A stretch of 64,000 nucleotides of DNA from Bacillus smithii (GCF_001050115.1 NZ_CP012024.1:2991001-3055000), one strand, 5' to 3'; shown: positions 42,196 to 52,769, counted from the stretch's first letter. Notes: generated from the sequence alone by a model not told the origin. Numbers and translations are program-made.

Positions 42196-43464
42196 ATGCC
42201 CAATATTATAGCAGGCTGCTTGGGGATCGTACTATTGCTAGTTTTATTATCTCTAGCAATAATAGTCATTAAATGGTTATTTATTAATATTTTGGGAGTT
42301 ATCGGGATTATAGCCATGGTAGCAGGCATTGGCTTATTGAGTCAAAAAAATAAAAAATCCATCTCGATATCCACTTTTCTTTTCGGTTCTTTATTAACGC
42401 TTTTATGGTTTTCGCTAAAGGAACCATTCAATACATTAGCAGTATTTTTTATAGTTGCGTTCCTTGCGGCTTTAATTGCCACAATTATTTTTGGAATCAA
42501 ACGAAATCGGGCTTGGAAGCAACTCTCCATAGCATCAATTGTTTTATTGGTTCTATCTGTAGTTTTTGCGTCAAATGCACCAGATCTTGAGAAAGACAAA
42601 TCCCATCCAAATAAAACAGAAGTTGCTTCTACTGAGACGAAACAAAAATCAGATGATAGCAAAACTACTAAAGAACATAATGTTTCCAAAGAAAAACGTA
42701 CACCAGTTTCTACCCCGTCATTAAAGTCATCATCTTATGATGATACGAATAAAAACTTAATTCCAGTTACTCTCATTGAAACTGTAGACGGTGATACCAT
42801 CAAAGTTAACTACAAAGGCAAAGAAGAAACGGTTCGCTATTTACTTGTTGATACGCCAGAATCGAAAAAGCCTGGCACATGTGTTCAACCGTACGCTAAG
42901 GCTGCAGCAGAAAGAAACCGTGAATTAGTAAATAGCGGCAATCTGTCCCTTGAATTTGACAAGGGCAGCGAAAGAGATAAATACGGACGTCTACTTGCAT
43001 ATGTGTTTGTTGACGGTAAATCTGTACAAGAAGAACTGTTGAAAGAAGGATATGCCCGTGTTGCATACATATACGACCCGCCGTACAAATATCTATCAAC
43101 ATATGAAAATGATGAAAAAGCAGCTCAAAACAAGCACTTAAATATATGGTCAGAACCAGGCTATGTGACGGACAAAGGATTCAATGGTTGTGCAGCCGAT
43201 CAAACCGCAAGTCATCACACGTCACACTCAACACATTCAACACAAAGTTCTCATACAAGCGTTGGATCAAGCTCTAGCTCTAATAACAACGCCAATACAC
43301 AACCAACTGCTCCTTCTGCAACAACACCAAGTACTGGCCAAACAGATTTTGCAAATTGTACTGAACTTAGAAAAGTCTATCCAGATGGAGTTCCCGCTGG
43401 TCATCCAGCTTATCAACCTAAATTAGATAGAGATCACGACAATTATGCGTGTGAAAGAAATTAA
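42196..43464 (+). CDS. Membrane-anchored thermonuclease-like protein with C-terminal excalibur domain
   Basis: 422 residues. Four to five membrane segments in the first ~128 residues are followed by a Lys/Ser/Thr-rich linker and a staphylococcal-nuclease domain (about 188-320). Its catalytic equivalents are all present: Asp200, Arg214, Asp219, Thr220, Glu222 and Arg265. A His/Ser/Thr/Asn-rich linker then leads to an excalibur domain (FANCTELRKVYPDGVPAG, then DRDHDNYACE). Probably an extracellular, calcium-dependent nuclease held at the membrane, perhaps for using or removing external DNA; that role is inferred. The multi-pass N-terminus is unusual for this family as I know it. Confidence 0.88.
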   Translation: MPNIIAGCLGIVLLLVLLSLAIIVIKWLFINILGVIGIIAMVAGIGLLSQKNKKSISISTFLFGSLLTLLWFSLKEPFNTLAVFFIVAFLAALIATIIFGIKRNRAWKQLSIASIVLLVLSVVFASNAPDLEKDKSHPNKTEVASTETKQKSDDSKTTKEHNVSKEKRTPVSTPSLKSSSYDDTNKNLIPVTLIETVDGDTIKVNYKGKEETVRYLLVDTPESKKPGTCVQPYAKAAAERNRELVNSGNLSLEFDKGSERDKYGRLLAYVFVDGKSVQEELLKEGYARVAYIYDPPYKYLSTYENDEKAAQNKHLNIWSEPGYVTDKGFNGCAADQTASHHTSHSTHSTQSSHTSVGSSSSSNNNANTQPTAPSATTPSTGQTDFANCTELRKVYPDGVPAGHPAYQPKLDRDHDNYACERN

Positions 43465-43467
43465 GAT

Positions 43468-43493
43468 AGCCCTCTCGGGGGCTTTTCTTTTTT
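43468..43493 (+). terminator. Terminator of the nuclease gene
   Basis: AGCCC-TCTCG-GGGGCT stem followed by TTTCTTTTTT. Confidence 0.85.
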
Positions 43494-44073
43494 CTCTGTA
43501 AGTCCCGCAAAAATAAAAAAGGTGATAAAGAATCTGTGTATCTACCAAATACTCCTCCTGAACCAATAGCAGGTCAGCGACGCCAATTATCTCTTAAGGA
43601 TGATCGTAAAAAGAGGTTTGCCAAAAGTTTGGTGAGGGTGAGGCTTACGAGAAACCTCTAAAATTTATAAATCGGCACCAAAAAGGCACCAAAATTGATA
43701 GTTTGTTGCAATGGGTATAAGGAGATTCTACAATTTCTGTCCAGCACTGCTGAAAAGCATATCAAGGATCGTCAATCTTTTTGAATGCTAGTCGAGAACT
43801 AAAAAAACTTCTGCGATACGAGCAGCATTCACCTGATTAGAATATAACTTCTAACACAACTAATCATTTTCCCTAATATACTCCAATACCAACCACGGTT
43901 GTTAATTCTCAGTGATTTTACCATTTTCTCTACTGTTGCAAGTATATAACGCCATCTCTTGGTATCAAGGACAACAAATTTATTAAAGCAAAATTGTTAT
44001 GTTCTGATTTAATTATTTTTTCTTATTCATTTCAAATATTAGATATATAGAAAGGCCAATTGGTACCGTCAAG
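43494..44073. other. Gene-poor region left of the IS256-type element
   Basis: About 580 bases with only short open frames. GGCACCAAAAAGGCACCAAAAT near 43675-43697 resembles sequence seen at the ends of phage-type integrase genes; together with the integrase remnant on the other side of the IS this suggests an eroded mobile island. Nothing else is assignable. Confidence 0.3.
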
Positions 44074-44146
44074 AATTTTGTGTTATGTAAGATAGATAGG
44101 GTATCTCTGAAATGGATTTGGAATGGATAGGGGTTCGATTTCCTCT

Positions 44147-44178
44147 ACACAGGAGACTGAATATTCAGTCTCCTGTGT
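44147..44178. terminator. Perfect 32-bp palindrome in the IS256-type element
   Basis: ACACAGGAGACTGAAT followed directly by its reverse complement, then a small AAAGGGA-GAA-TCCCTTT hairpin with ATTTTGTT. It lies downstream of the transposase and probably blocks read-through. Confidence 0.6.
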
Positions 44179-44221
44179 GGAAAGGGAGAATCCCTTTATT
44201 TTGTTCGTTTACAATATTTGG

Positions 44222-45388
44222 TTAGTTATAACGTTTTTCAAACATTTGTTGAAGGGTTTCATAGGCTTCAGCAAATCCTCGTAATTTTCGTCCTGCCCAT
44301 TTCTCATTAAAATCTTGGATGGTCAAATACACGACTTTTTCAGCGGCTTCTAAACTACTCAAACTGTTCATCGGCTTTAGACGTTTCCGAATCTCTTTGA
44401 TCGTTCGTTCAATGGCATTGGTCGTGTAAATCACACTTCGAATACTGCTTGGATAATCCATAAATGTAAGGAGGACATCCAACTCATTGGCCCAAGATTG
44501 AACTTCTCTCGGATACTTGTTCGACCATTTCGACTCAAACTGTTGAAACATCTGTAACGCAATCTCCTTATTCGGTGCGCGATAAATCAGTTTGAGATCC
44601 TCTGCCACTTCAAATTGATCTTTTTTCCGAACACGATTTAAGGTATTACGTACTTTGTGAACGACACAGCGCTGCACATCGGCTTTCGGATAAACAGCCT
44701 TAAAGGCTTCCTCTAGCCCCGGAAGGCCATCAAATACGCCCAGAAGCACTTCCTGTACGCCTCTTTTGTAGAGCTGTTGAAGAATCTCTTGCCATCCATA
44801 GGCACTCTCCTGTCCTCCTACGAAAAAATCAAGAATTTCGCGATATCCTTCTTCGTTGACCCCCAACACCACATAAATCACTTCTTTCTCCACGGTATCG
44901 CGACGAAGTTTTACATACAATCCGTCTAAATATAAGACAGAATAACGTTTGTTCAGGGGACGTTTGTGCCATTTCTCAATGTCTTCTTTCACGATATCGG
45001 TCATACGACTGATCGTTGAAGGAGAATAGGCCTTGCCTAAAATTCGTTCAATAAACTTGCCAATTTCACGCGTACTCATACCACTTTGATACATCTTGAT
45101 GATGGCTTCCTCGAGCCAGCCCGTATGGCGTTGGTAAGGGGTGAACAGCTGCGTTTGAAATTCCCCCTTTCGGTCTCTTGGAACAGAAAGTCCTTCGATA
45201 CGACCATACTGCGTGTCTAGGTTTCGATGGTAATAGCCGTTTCTTCTATTCGACGTTCCCTCTTGTTCCATTTCGAGGAAAGTCTGGATTTCTTCCTTCA
45301 TGATCAGCTCTAATTTTTCCTTTACAAACTCACGAATAACGTTTTCCAGTTGATTCATCCAATCTATATTCGATATACTCTTAGACAT
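44222..45388 (-). CDS. IS256-family transposase
   Basis: 388 residues, intact. Mutator-type DDE transposase: ends in the C-terminal TTNAIERTIKEIRKRLKPM motif containing the catalytic Glu, with the first Asp in VLYLDGLYVKLR and the second in LLGVFDGLPGL. The frame is unbroken, so the element may still be active. One copy in the window. Confidence 0.95.
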   Translation of the reverse strand: MSKSISNIDWMNQLENVIREFVKEKLELIMKEEIQTFLEMEQEGTSNRRNGYYHRNLDTQYGRIEGLSVPRDRKGEFQTQLFTPYQRHTGWLEEAIIKMYQSGMSTREIGKFIERILGKAYSPSTISRMTDIVKEDIEKWHKRPLNKRYSVLYLDGLYVKLRRDTVEKEVIYVVLGVNEEGYREILDFFVGGQESAYGWQEILQQLYKRGVQEVLLGVFDGLPGLEEAFKAVYPKADVQRCVVHKVRNTLNRVRKKDQFEVAEDLKLIYRAPNKEIALQMFQQFESKWSNKYPREVQSWANELDVLLTFMDYPSSIRSVIYTTNAIERTIKEIRKRLKPMNSLSSLEAAEKVVYLTIQDFNEKWAGRKLRGFAEAYETLQQMFEKRYN

Positions 45389-45607
45389 AGGTAGGGTACT
45401 CCTTTCTCTAGATGATTGGTCAAATCAGAGAATACCCTACCTTTTTCTTTTGGTCTAACTAAATGCTTGACACAAAATTTTATACATCATCGCTTAAATC
45501 GATTTTAGACATTAACTTTAGTTGACCTCCTTTATTTAAGGATAAACTTAAGTTTATTGTTTATCAAAATGCATTTAAAAGATTTTTCAGAAAAAAATGA
45601 TTTATAA

Positions 45608-45838
45608 AATATTAAGAAACATGCTACTCCACACATTTTCAGATATACACATATTTCAGTGTTGGCCGAAGCCGGAGTGGATCTTCCAACAATCATGAAA
45701 CATGTTGGACATGATGACAAGGAAACAGTCATGAAAATTTATATGCACGTTACGGAAAAAATGAAAAAGAATGCTTCAGAAAAAATAAAAATCCACTTCA
45801 GAAGCGTCCTAAATATTACAAATTCGCAAAAAATGTGA
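45608..45838 (+). pseudogene. C-terminal remnant of a tyrosine recombinase (phage-type integrase)
   Basis: A 76-codon frame without a start reads HATPHIFRYTHISVLAEAGV and on to IMKHVGHDDKETVMKIYMHV. This is the H-x-x-R ... G-H ... Y catalytic end of a tyrosine integrase (box II His/Arg, LGH-like HVGH, nucleophile Tyr in IYMHVTEKMK). Upstream is a stop codon and AT-rich sequence, then the IS256-type element. The remainder of the gene was lost, and the adjoining island may be its former cargo. Confidence 0.8.
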
Positions 45839-45852
45839 GTGATTTGTGATTA

Positions 45853-45884
45853 TAAAAAAAGAAGGCTGCCGAAACAGCCTTCTT
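45853..45884 (-). terminator. Terminator of groESL
   Basis: AAGAAGGCTG-TTTCG-GCAGCCTTCTT followed by TTTTT on the minus strand. Confidence 0.9.
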
Positions 45885-45915
45885 CCCTTGATATATAAGG
45901 GTTTTTTGATGTTTA

Positions 45916-47556
<1,641 letters not shown>

Positions 47557-47588
47557 TTAAAATATTGTCATTATGATAAAAATCGTTA

Positions 47589-47876
47589 TTATTCTCCAAT
47601 CACTGCTAAAATATCGCTTTCGCGAAGGATTAAGTATTCTGTACCTTGGTATTTCACTTCTGTACCAGCATATTTAGAAAAGATGATGCGGTCGCCAACA
47701 GACACTTCTGGTGCAACGCGTTCACCGCTGTCAAGAACGCGGCCTGTTCCAACTGCGATCACTTTGCCTTCTTGTGGCTTTTCTTTTGCCGTATCTGGCA
47801 ATACAATGCCGCTTGCAGTTTTTTCTTCCGTTTCAACTAATTCAATTACGACGCGATCACCCAGTGGTTTTAACAA
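47589..47876 (-). CDS. groES: Co-chaperonin GroES (Hsp10)
   Basis: 95 residues from a TTG start at 47876, 8 bases after AAGGAGGT; this gives [20 protein letters not shown] as in B. subtilis. An upstream ATG at 47900 would add residues unlike the family. The mobile loop ([12 protein letters not shown]) and roof region are present. Confidence 0.98.
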   Translation of the reverse strand: MLKPLGDRVVIELVETEEKTASGIVLPDTAKEKPQEGKVIAVGTGRVLDSGERVAPEVSVGDRIIFSKYAGTEVKYQGTEYLILRESDILAVIGE

Positions 47877-47915
47877 GTGAAACAACCTCCTTGTTTTCAT
47901 ATGTAATTTATATTG

Positions 47916-47942
47916 TTAGCACTCTATTCACCCGAGTGCTAA
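47916..47942. promoter_or_regulatory. CIRCE element (HrcA operator)
   Basis: TTAGCACTC-N9-GAGTGCTAA, the exact consensus, 40 bases upstream of groES and just downstream of its promoter. It predicts heat-shock control by HrcA. Confidence 0.99.
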
Positions 47943-47952
47943 CACATTAATA

Positions 47953-47981
47953 ATAATAAATAAAACCCCTTTCTTTTGCAA
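47953..47981 (-). promoter_or_regulatory. Sigma-A promoter of groESL
   Basis: TTGCAA (47976-47981) and TATTAT (47953-47958) on the minus strand, 17-base spacer, directly before CIRCE. Confidence 0.8.
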
Positions 47982-48124
47982 GTATGATGCAAAAAATTTT
48001 ATTCGAGATTTTTCGCCAGAATTCTCTTATCCGCGCGAGGGGAAAATGCCCGATGTTATCTTCTCCCTGGCCACAGTTTTATTCCTGTATTTGTATGAGT
48101 AAAATTATTGTGGGCAAAATTTAA

Positions 48125-48172
48125 CCCCCTCATTTGTTGAGGGAACGTTAGAACGCTCAACAAATGAGGGGG
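48125..48172. terminator. Long stem-loop at the left end of the ISLre2 element
   Basis: CCCCTCATTTGTTGAG and CTCAACAAATGAGGGG form a perfect stem of at least 16 bp around a 14-base loop, about 110 bases upstream of the transposase start. It probably stops incoming transcription and shields the transposase start. Confidence 0.6.
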
Positions 48173-48284
48173 CCACCAAGCGAAAGCGCGGTAGTTAATA
48201 AGCAAATAACATGAAAAAGAGGGTTACTCCTTGGTAGAATCTTAGTCAACCAAAACTAAATCACAAACAAAGGAGTAACCCCTC

Positions 48285-49628
48285 ATGCAAAAGAATAACA
48301 CAGTATATCCAAATTTAAAACAGATTGAGCAATTAGTTTGGAGGCAATTACAGGAAACCTTCTCAAAGGTCATGAAAACACTATTAGAGGACATGGACAA
48401 GCAGATTGCTGAAGAACGAAATAAAAAGCGTTATCGTCTACTCGATAAGCGTATCACCACTATTATCAGTCTTTTTGGAGAAATAAAGGTGAAACGGAAC
48501 TACTACCGAGACAGGGAGAAAGGTGAATATGTCTATCTGCTTGATCGCTCTTTGGAATTCGAAGGGACCGGCTCCTTTAGTCCGCTGATAGAAGAAGCGG
48601 CTCTAGAGCTTGCCATTACAGGGCCATCCTATCGAAAGGCAGAACACACGCTTGAAACACTTTTAGGATACCGAGTGATTAGTCACGAAGCTATACGTCA
48701 ACACCTGTTACAGATTGAAAGTATCCCAAAAGAGCGACAGCCTGTAAACTATCCTGTCCTATTCGTGGAAGTGGACGGCCTATATGTGAAACGTCAAGGA
48801 AAAGGAAAACGGGGCAAGGAAGAAAAAATTGCAGCGGTTCATCAGGGCTGGGAAATCAACGGAAAACGAGTAAGTTTGAAAGACAAACGCCATTTTATTC
48901 ACCGTGGGAACCAGCCATTTTGGGAGGCGTTTGAGGATTTTCTCATTGAAAACTTCGAGTATGACCCAACTGTCCATAAGCTAGTAATAAACGGGGATGG
49001 TGCCGGATGGATTACAGCCTGTCGAGACCATTTTAAAGGCAGGGCATTCTTTTCAATTGACCGTTTCCACGTGGCAAGGGATATTCGCAGCTTATTCCGT
49101 AAGCATCCTCGCTATCGCCAAATGCAAAAGGCACTAGCGTCCTATGACAGTCAGAAACTACTTACGGAATTAAACAGTGCTGTTGGAACACTAGAGACAG
49201 AGGATCAGGAAGAACGTCTTGACCAATTGATTCGTCAACTAGAAAAATATCCTGAAGCCCTCGGGGATTACCGGAAGTGGCTCCAAGAACAAGGTATTGA
49301 CACCAAAGGAATGCGTCCAATGGGAAGTGCCGAGGGAACGATGAGTGTCTTCGCAAAAAGGCTCAAAAATGGACGTAGCTGGGTAGAAAAAGGCGTAAGT
49401 GCCATGATTACTGGATTGGTGGCTTTCCTAGACAATCTGGCATTGAAAACATTATTTGGGAAAGTCGAAAGATGGACAGAAACCAAGGAGGAAAAGAATC
49501 CACCAAAACATTACGTAGAAAAGGTGACAAGTACAATTGGTGAAGTCACAAGAGACAATCTCCTATACCTAAAAGGTAAGGCAAATATTCCAGTGTACAA
49601 GACTTTAAAGGAGTTGGCCGGATTTTAA
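48285..49628 (+). CDS. ISLre2-family transposase
   Basis: 447 residues with an AAAGGAG ribosome binding site. UPF0236/ISLre2 transposase: N-terminal RLLDKRITTIISLFGEIKVK, the segment LFVEVDGLYVKRQGKGKRG with the first catalytic Asp, INGDGAGWITAC with the second, and a late GSAEGTMSVFAKRLK region. The frame is intact. Confidence 0.95.
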   Translation: MQKNNTVYPNLKQIEQLVWRQLQETFSKVMKTLLEDMDKQIAEERNKKRYRLLDKRITTIISLFGEIKVKRNYYRDREKGEYVYLLDRSLEFEGTGSFSPLIEEAALELAITGPSYRKAEHTLETLLGYRVISHEAIRQHLLQIESIPKERQPVNYPVLFVEVDGLYVKRQGKGKRGKEEKIAAVHQGWEINGKRVSLKDKRHFIHRGNQPFWEAFEDFLIENFEYDPTVHKLVINGDGAGWITACRDHFKGRAFFSIDRFHVARDIRSLFRKHPRYRQMQKALASYDSQKLLTELNSAVGTLETEDQEERLDQLIRQLEKYPEALGDYRKWLQEQGIDTKGMRPMGSAEGTMSVFAKRLKNGRSWVEKGVSAMITGLVAFLDNLALKTLFGKVERWTETKEEKNPPKHYVEKVTSTIGEVTRDNLLYLKGKANIPVYKTLKELAGF

Positions 49629-49806
49629 AAAAGACAAATTTTTTATCAAGAGAGTACCCTAAAATGGTGAATCCGCTTTCATTGTTAGGGAGAAAAAAAC
49701 TGCCCACAAATACTTGACTCAATCCCTGTATTTCTTGAATTTGAATGGGATGTAAATTGCTAGTAGAATGAAAATAATGAATGAATAAGAGAAGGAGTAT
49801 AAAAAA

Positions 49807-50529
49807 GTGAAAAAAGAATACGGTTATATTTTAATTGCTTATATTCTTATGCAGCTATCCAGTTTCATCGGTGTCCCGCTCGTTTATCGAATCGGAATCA
49901 GGGCAGGACAAGACCCCGTTTTTATGAGGCAAGCGGCCCCCGGATATTGGATTGTCATCAGTTTTTCCATTACATTAATCATTATTTTGCTGATTTTAAG
50001 AAAAGCACGTACTGATGCTTTATTGGTGAGAAAAGCTCCGGCTTCTCCAGGAGAATCGATAGTATGGGCGATCGCCGGAGTATTTCTTGCGCTGTTTGCC
50101 CAAGGCATCGCTGCCAACATCGAAGCAAACCTTTTCGGTGTGGATCCCGGTTCGAAAAATACGGAAAATATCCTTCAAATTATCAAAACATTTCCGGCTT
50201 CCATGCTTGTTTCATCCATTTTCGGACCTATATTAGAAGAAATTGTTTTTCGAAAAATCATTTTTGGCTCTTTATACAAACGTTTTTCTTTTTGGATCGC
50301 CGCAACGATCAGTTCCGTCATTTTCGCCATGGCGCATATGGAATTCGAACATATTCTTCTTTATAGCGCGATGGGGTTCACATTCGCTTTTTTATATGTA
50401 AGAACAGGCAGAATTCTGGTTCCTATTTTCGCCCACGTAGCCATGAATACTCTTGTGGTCGTCGTACAGCTTTTCTATCGTGACCAACTTCAGCACATTC
50501 AAGGACTAATTGGAGGATTTTTCCAATGA
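49807..50529 (+). CDS. ydiL: CPBP-family intramembrane protease YdiL
   Basis: 240 residues, GTG start with an AAGGAG ribosome binding site. About six to seven membrane segments. The CPBP/Abi protease motifs are present: the glutamate pair and arginine in LEEIVFRKIIFG (about residue 141), a following F-x-x-x-H (FAMAHMEFEH) and H-x-x-x-N in FAHVAMNTL. Family members cleave membrane-embedded substrates or modify prenylated proteins; the target here is unknown. It overlaps ydiK (ATGA), as in the B. subtilis ydiK-ydiL-groE neighbourhood. Confidence 0.88.
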   Translation: MKKEYGYILIAYILMQLSSFIGVPLVYRIGIRAGQDPVFMRQAAPGYWIVISFSITLIIILLILRKARTDALLVRKAPASPGESIVWAIAGVFLALFAQGIAANIEANLFGVDPGSKNTENILQIIKTFPASMLVSSIFGPILEEIVFRKIIFGSLYKRFSFWIAATISSVIFAMAHMEFEHILLYSAMGFTFAFLYVRTGRILVPIFAHVAMNTLVVVVQLFYRDQLQHIQGLIGGFFQ

Positions 50530-50726
50530 AACAAACATTGCTATCCTCAGGGATCATCTATTTGCTTTTTGGTTCCCTTTTTACTTATATGGCTATTGAA
50601 AATGTAAATTCCAATGGATTTGGTTTTTTTACGTACTTGCTCATTATTTTGGCGACGTTGGATGTGGGATCCGGCATTCGAGTCATTTTTTATTATTTCC
50701 GTATGAAGAGCCGATACAAAAAATAA
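50526..50726 (+). CDS. ydiK: YdiK-like small membrane protein (DUF4305)
   Basis: 66 residues with two membrane segments (about 4-24 and 33-54) and a basic end FRMKSRYKK. It starts within the ydiL stop (ATGA), so is probably translationally coupled to it. In B. subtilis ydiK is likewise paired with ydiL. Function unknown. Confidence 0.82.
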   Translation: MKQTLLSSGIIYLLFGSLFTYMAIENVNSNGFGFFTYLLIILATLDVGSGIRVIFYYFRMKSRYKK

Positions 50727-50749
50727 GGCACGAATTTCACAAAAAGAAA

Positions 50750-50794
50750 AAAGGTAAGCATGAACCGATATACCCATCCTATTTGCTTACCTTT
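50750..50794 (-). terminator. Terminator hairpin downstream of ydiK
   Basis: AAAGGTAAGCA pairs with TGCTTACCTTT. On the minus strand the stem is followed by TTTTTTCTTTTT, so the stronger reading is as a terminator for minus-strand transcription. Confidence 0.7.
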
Positions 50795-50804
50795 CACCTT
50801 CATT

Positions 50805-50939
50805 TTATTGTTCTGCCAATTGAATGCTATCTTTCTTTGACAATCGAATTTTTTCTATTTCTGCATGGGCAAAATGGAGGCTTCCGTGTAATAATGTGAT
50901 CATTCGTTCGTATCTTCGCTCCTCGCCGAGGCTCCCCAT
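50805..50939 (-). pseudogene. 44-codon fragment of an unknown gene
   Basis: Reads MGSLGEERRYERMITLLHGS and ends RLSKKDSIQLAEQ, immediately before a minus-strand terminator. No ribosome binding site precedes the ATG, and a stop codon lies just upstream in frame. Its composition looks protein-like; it may be the surviving C-terminus of a deleted gene. Confidence 0.3.
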
Positions 50940-51156
50940 ATACGGCAAAAAAAGAATGATTCACATTATTTAACAGCCTCGATTTTCTTCAGCCCATTGA
51001 TGATTTCTCACCCCCTTTATCTTCCTATTTTCACCAAAACATAAAACCAAACATGGCAGCGGCCTTTATCAACGGCTCGGCTAATTTATGAAAGCCAACC
51101 TCTTTATTCCTTTTTTACGAAGTGCGTCAAAAGGAAAATCTCCCCCTTTCTTCATC

Positions 51157-51564
51157 TTATGTAGCGAGAGATTTTCGAAGTCTCGCCTTTCTTCGTTTTC
51201 TTAGAAGTATATGAATAGAAATAGCCAGTCCAGTCCCGGTCATGATGATCATTCCGATCGAACTCACTAGACCAATGGGGCCTGTATGAAGTTCACGAAC
51301 CACTCTTTGTAATGAATGGCCCTCTCCCCCATTATTCGGAAAACCCCCATTCATTTCTCCTGCAGCTGGAGGCCCTGATTGTCCATTTTGTTGAGAGTTC
51401 GTTGCCATTTGCTGTGTATTGACTGCATGAAACTGTTCCATTCTACCATCCTTTCCTCGCTCTTCTCCTGTTACATACATAATGAGACCTGTTATTGATT
51501 CAATGAACAAAAACAAAGATGCTATTACTCCGATCCAAAAATGAAGGGCACGTACCCTTCTCAT
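51157..51564 (-). CDS. PepSY-associated transmembrane protein
   Basis: 135 residues from the ATG at 51564 (AAAGGAGA, 7-base spacing). Two membrane helices (about 5-30 and 97-122) flank a Gln/Asn/Gly-rich extracytoplasmic loop. LHFWIGVIASLFLFIESITG and ELHTG ... TGTGLAISIHILLRKRRK match the PepSY-associated TM helix family, often tied to redox, metal or envelope functions. Its promoter carries the same direct-repeat element as the MacA-like gene 6 kb away, so it is probably a member of the two-component regulon described there. Molecular role unknown. Confidence 0.75.
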   Translation of the reverse strand: MRRVRALHFWIGVIASLFLFIESITGLIMYVTGEERGKDGRMEQFHAVNTQQMATNSQQNGQSGPPAAGEMNGGFPNNGGEGHSLQRVVRELHTGPIGLVSSIGMIIMTGTGLAISIHILLRKRRKARLRKSLAT

Positions 51565-51615
51565 ATGCGACTCTCCTTTCTTCATTTATTTGAGGATGCC
51601 ATCATTATGCCAAGC

Positions 51616-51641
51616 TTTGCTTAACTTTTTCTTAAAAAAGG
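51616..51641 (-). promoter_or_regulatory. Direct-repeat regulator site before the PepSY-type gene
   Basis: On the minus strand TTAAGAAAAAGTTAAG followed after 10 bases by CATAAT. The repeated TTAAG half-sites, 11 bases apart, occupy the -35 region. The same element precedes the MacA-like gene. Confidence 0.6.
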
Positions 51642-51908
51642 AAAACACCCTATAAGTTGATATGATCCCCTTATAATAGTGGACAGAAAAAAGAAAGTTC
51701 ACGAAGGGATAGAGGACATTGCCACCGGTCTGGCTTTATATATGCCTTCCGTAAGATCACATCCGATCTGCGGCGGCTGCATACAAGGATGTCCCTTTTG
51801 CGTCCTTCCGTAATATCACGCCCCCAAAAGACTCAAATCTCACAAAATTCGAATCATTATGATAAGATAGACATTAATCATATAGAACCTATGAAGGAGG
51901 AAAGACAG

Positions 51909-52460
51909 ATGTCCCTGGAAAGTGTTAGAGCCCATCTAAAAAAATGGAATCGGGATCAGGATATTATGGTCTTCGATACTTCGAGCGCCACGGTGGAACA
52001 GGCCGCCCAGACCATCGGCGTAGAACCGGCCCGCATCGCCAAAACCTTATGCTTCCGGAGCAAAGGAGACAGTGCGCTGTTGGTCGTGACCGCCGGCGAC
52101 GCCAAAATCGACAACAAAAAATTCCGCCATACTTTCGGTTTTAAAGCGCGGATGTTAAGCGCCAAGGAAGTGCTCGAACAAACGGGCCATGCGGTCGGAG
52201 GGGTTTGCCCTTTTGGATTGGCCAATGATTTGGACATCTTTTTAGACCTGTCCTTAAAGCGGTTCAAAACCGTTTTTCCCGCATGCGGAAGCATCAACTC
52301 CGCCATTGAAGTGAGTCTGGAAGATCTGTGGAATTATTCCGGTGCCAAGGATTGGATCGACGTATGCAAAGATTGGCAGGAATCGGATACGGAAGGGAAA
52401 ACCTCGGACAGCGGAGGGGAAACAAGAACGTCAGAAAGCTCAAGATTCTTTCAACGATGA
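51909..52460 (+). CDS. YbaK/EbsC-family aminoacyl-tRNA deacylase
   Basis: 183 residues from the ATG at 51909 (GGAGGAAAG ribosome binding site). A YbaK/ProX editing domain: ARIAKTLCFRSK with the key Lys, LLVVTAGDAKIDNKKF, and GGVCPFGL with the GxxPFG-like loop. It probably removes wrongly attached amino acids (Cys or Ala) from tRNA(Pro) in trans. The last ~20 residues are Ser/Thr/Glu-rich. The gene is more GC-rich than its surroundings. Confidence 0.88.
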   Translation: MSLESVRAHLKKWNRDQDIMVFDTSSATVEQAAQTIGVEPARIAKTLCFRSKGDSALLVVTAGDAKIDNKKFRHTFGFKARMLSAKEVLEQTGHAVGGVCPFGLANDLDIFLDLSLKRFKTVFPACGSINSAIEVSLEDLWNYSGAKDWIDVCKDWQESDTEGKTSDSGGETRTSESSRFFQR

Positions 52461-52769
52461 TGAAGGTGATCAATCCCCATCCGGTTCGGATCCCCGGAAA
52501 ATGATCACGGCTATATCGTATCTGCCCCAGATTGAAGGAAAACGAATGCTGGATACTACATATGCAAGCAGCCAATATCTCTTATCCCACGGACTTGATC
52601 CTTTAGAACGAAATCCGTGGGACGCCTCATCGACGTCCTTTTTGAGCCTCTCCATGAGCCCTGGAAGAAGTCGTACACTTATCGTAAAAAGGGCACACCA
52701 AGCCTTTCTGTAACAAAGCTCTAACTTGACAGGAAGCGCTTGAAAAATATAAAGGACGTTATGGCCATT

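Larger units (their letters stand above)
44074..45479. mobile_element. IS256-family insertion sequence
   Basis: About 1.4 kb, bounded by AATTTTGTGT (44074-44083) and its inverse ACACAAAATT (45470-45479). Inside these, similar TAGGGTAT(T)CTCTGA segments occur near both ends. It contains one transposase gene. I see no matching direct repeats in the flanks, so the exact ends, or the age of the insertion, are uncertain. Confidence 0.75.
48108..49709 (+). mobile_element. ISLre2-family insertion sequence
   Basis: About 1.6 kb between TTGTGGGCA (48108-48116) and its inverse TGCCCACAA (49701-49709). It carries one intact transposase gene and a strong hairpin near the left end. No clear target duplication is seen in the flanks. 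It separates groESL from ydiL-ydiK, which are neighbours in B. subtilis. Confidence 0.85.

Noticed and set aside
44074..45479. Target-site duplications around the IS256-type and ISLre2 elements
   Set aside because: The flanking 8-9 bases do not match on the two sides of either element.
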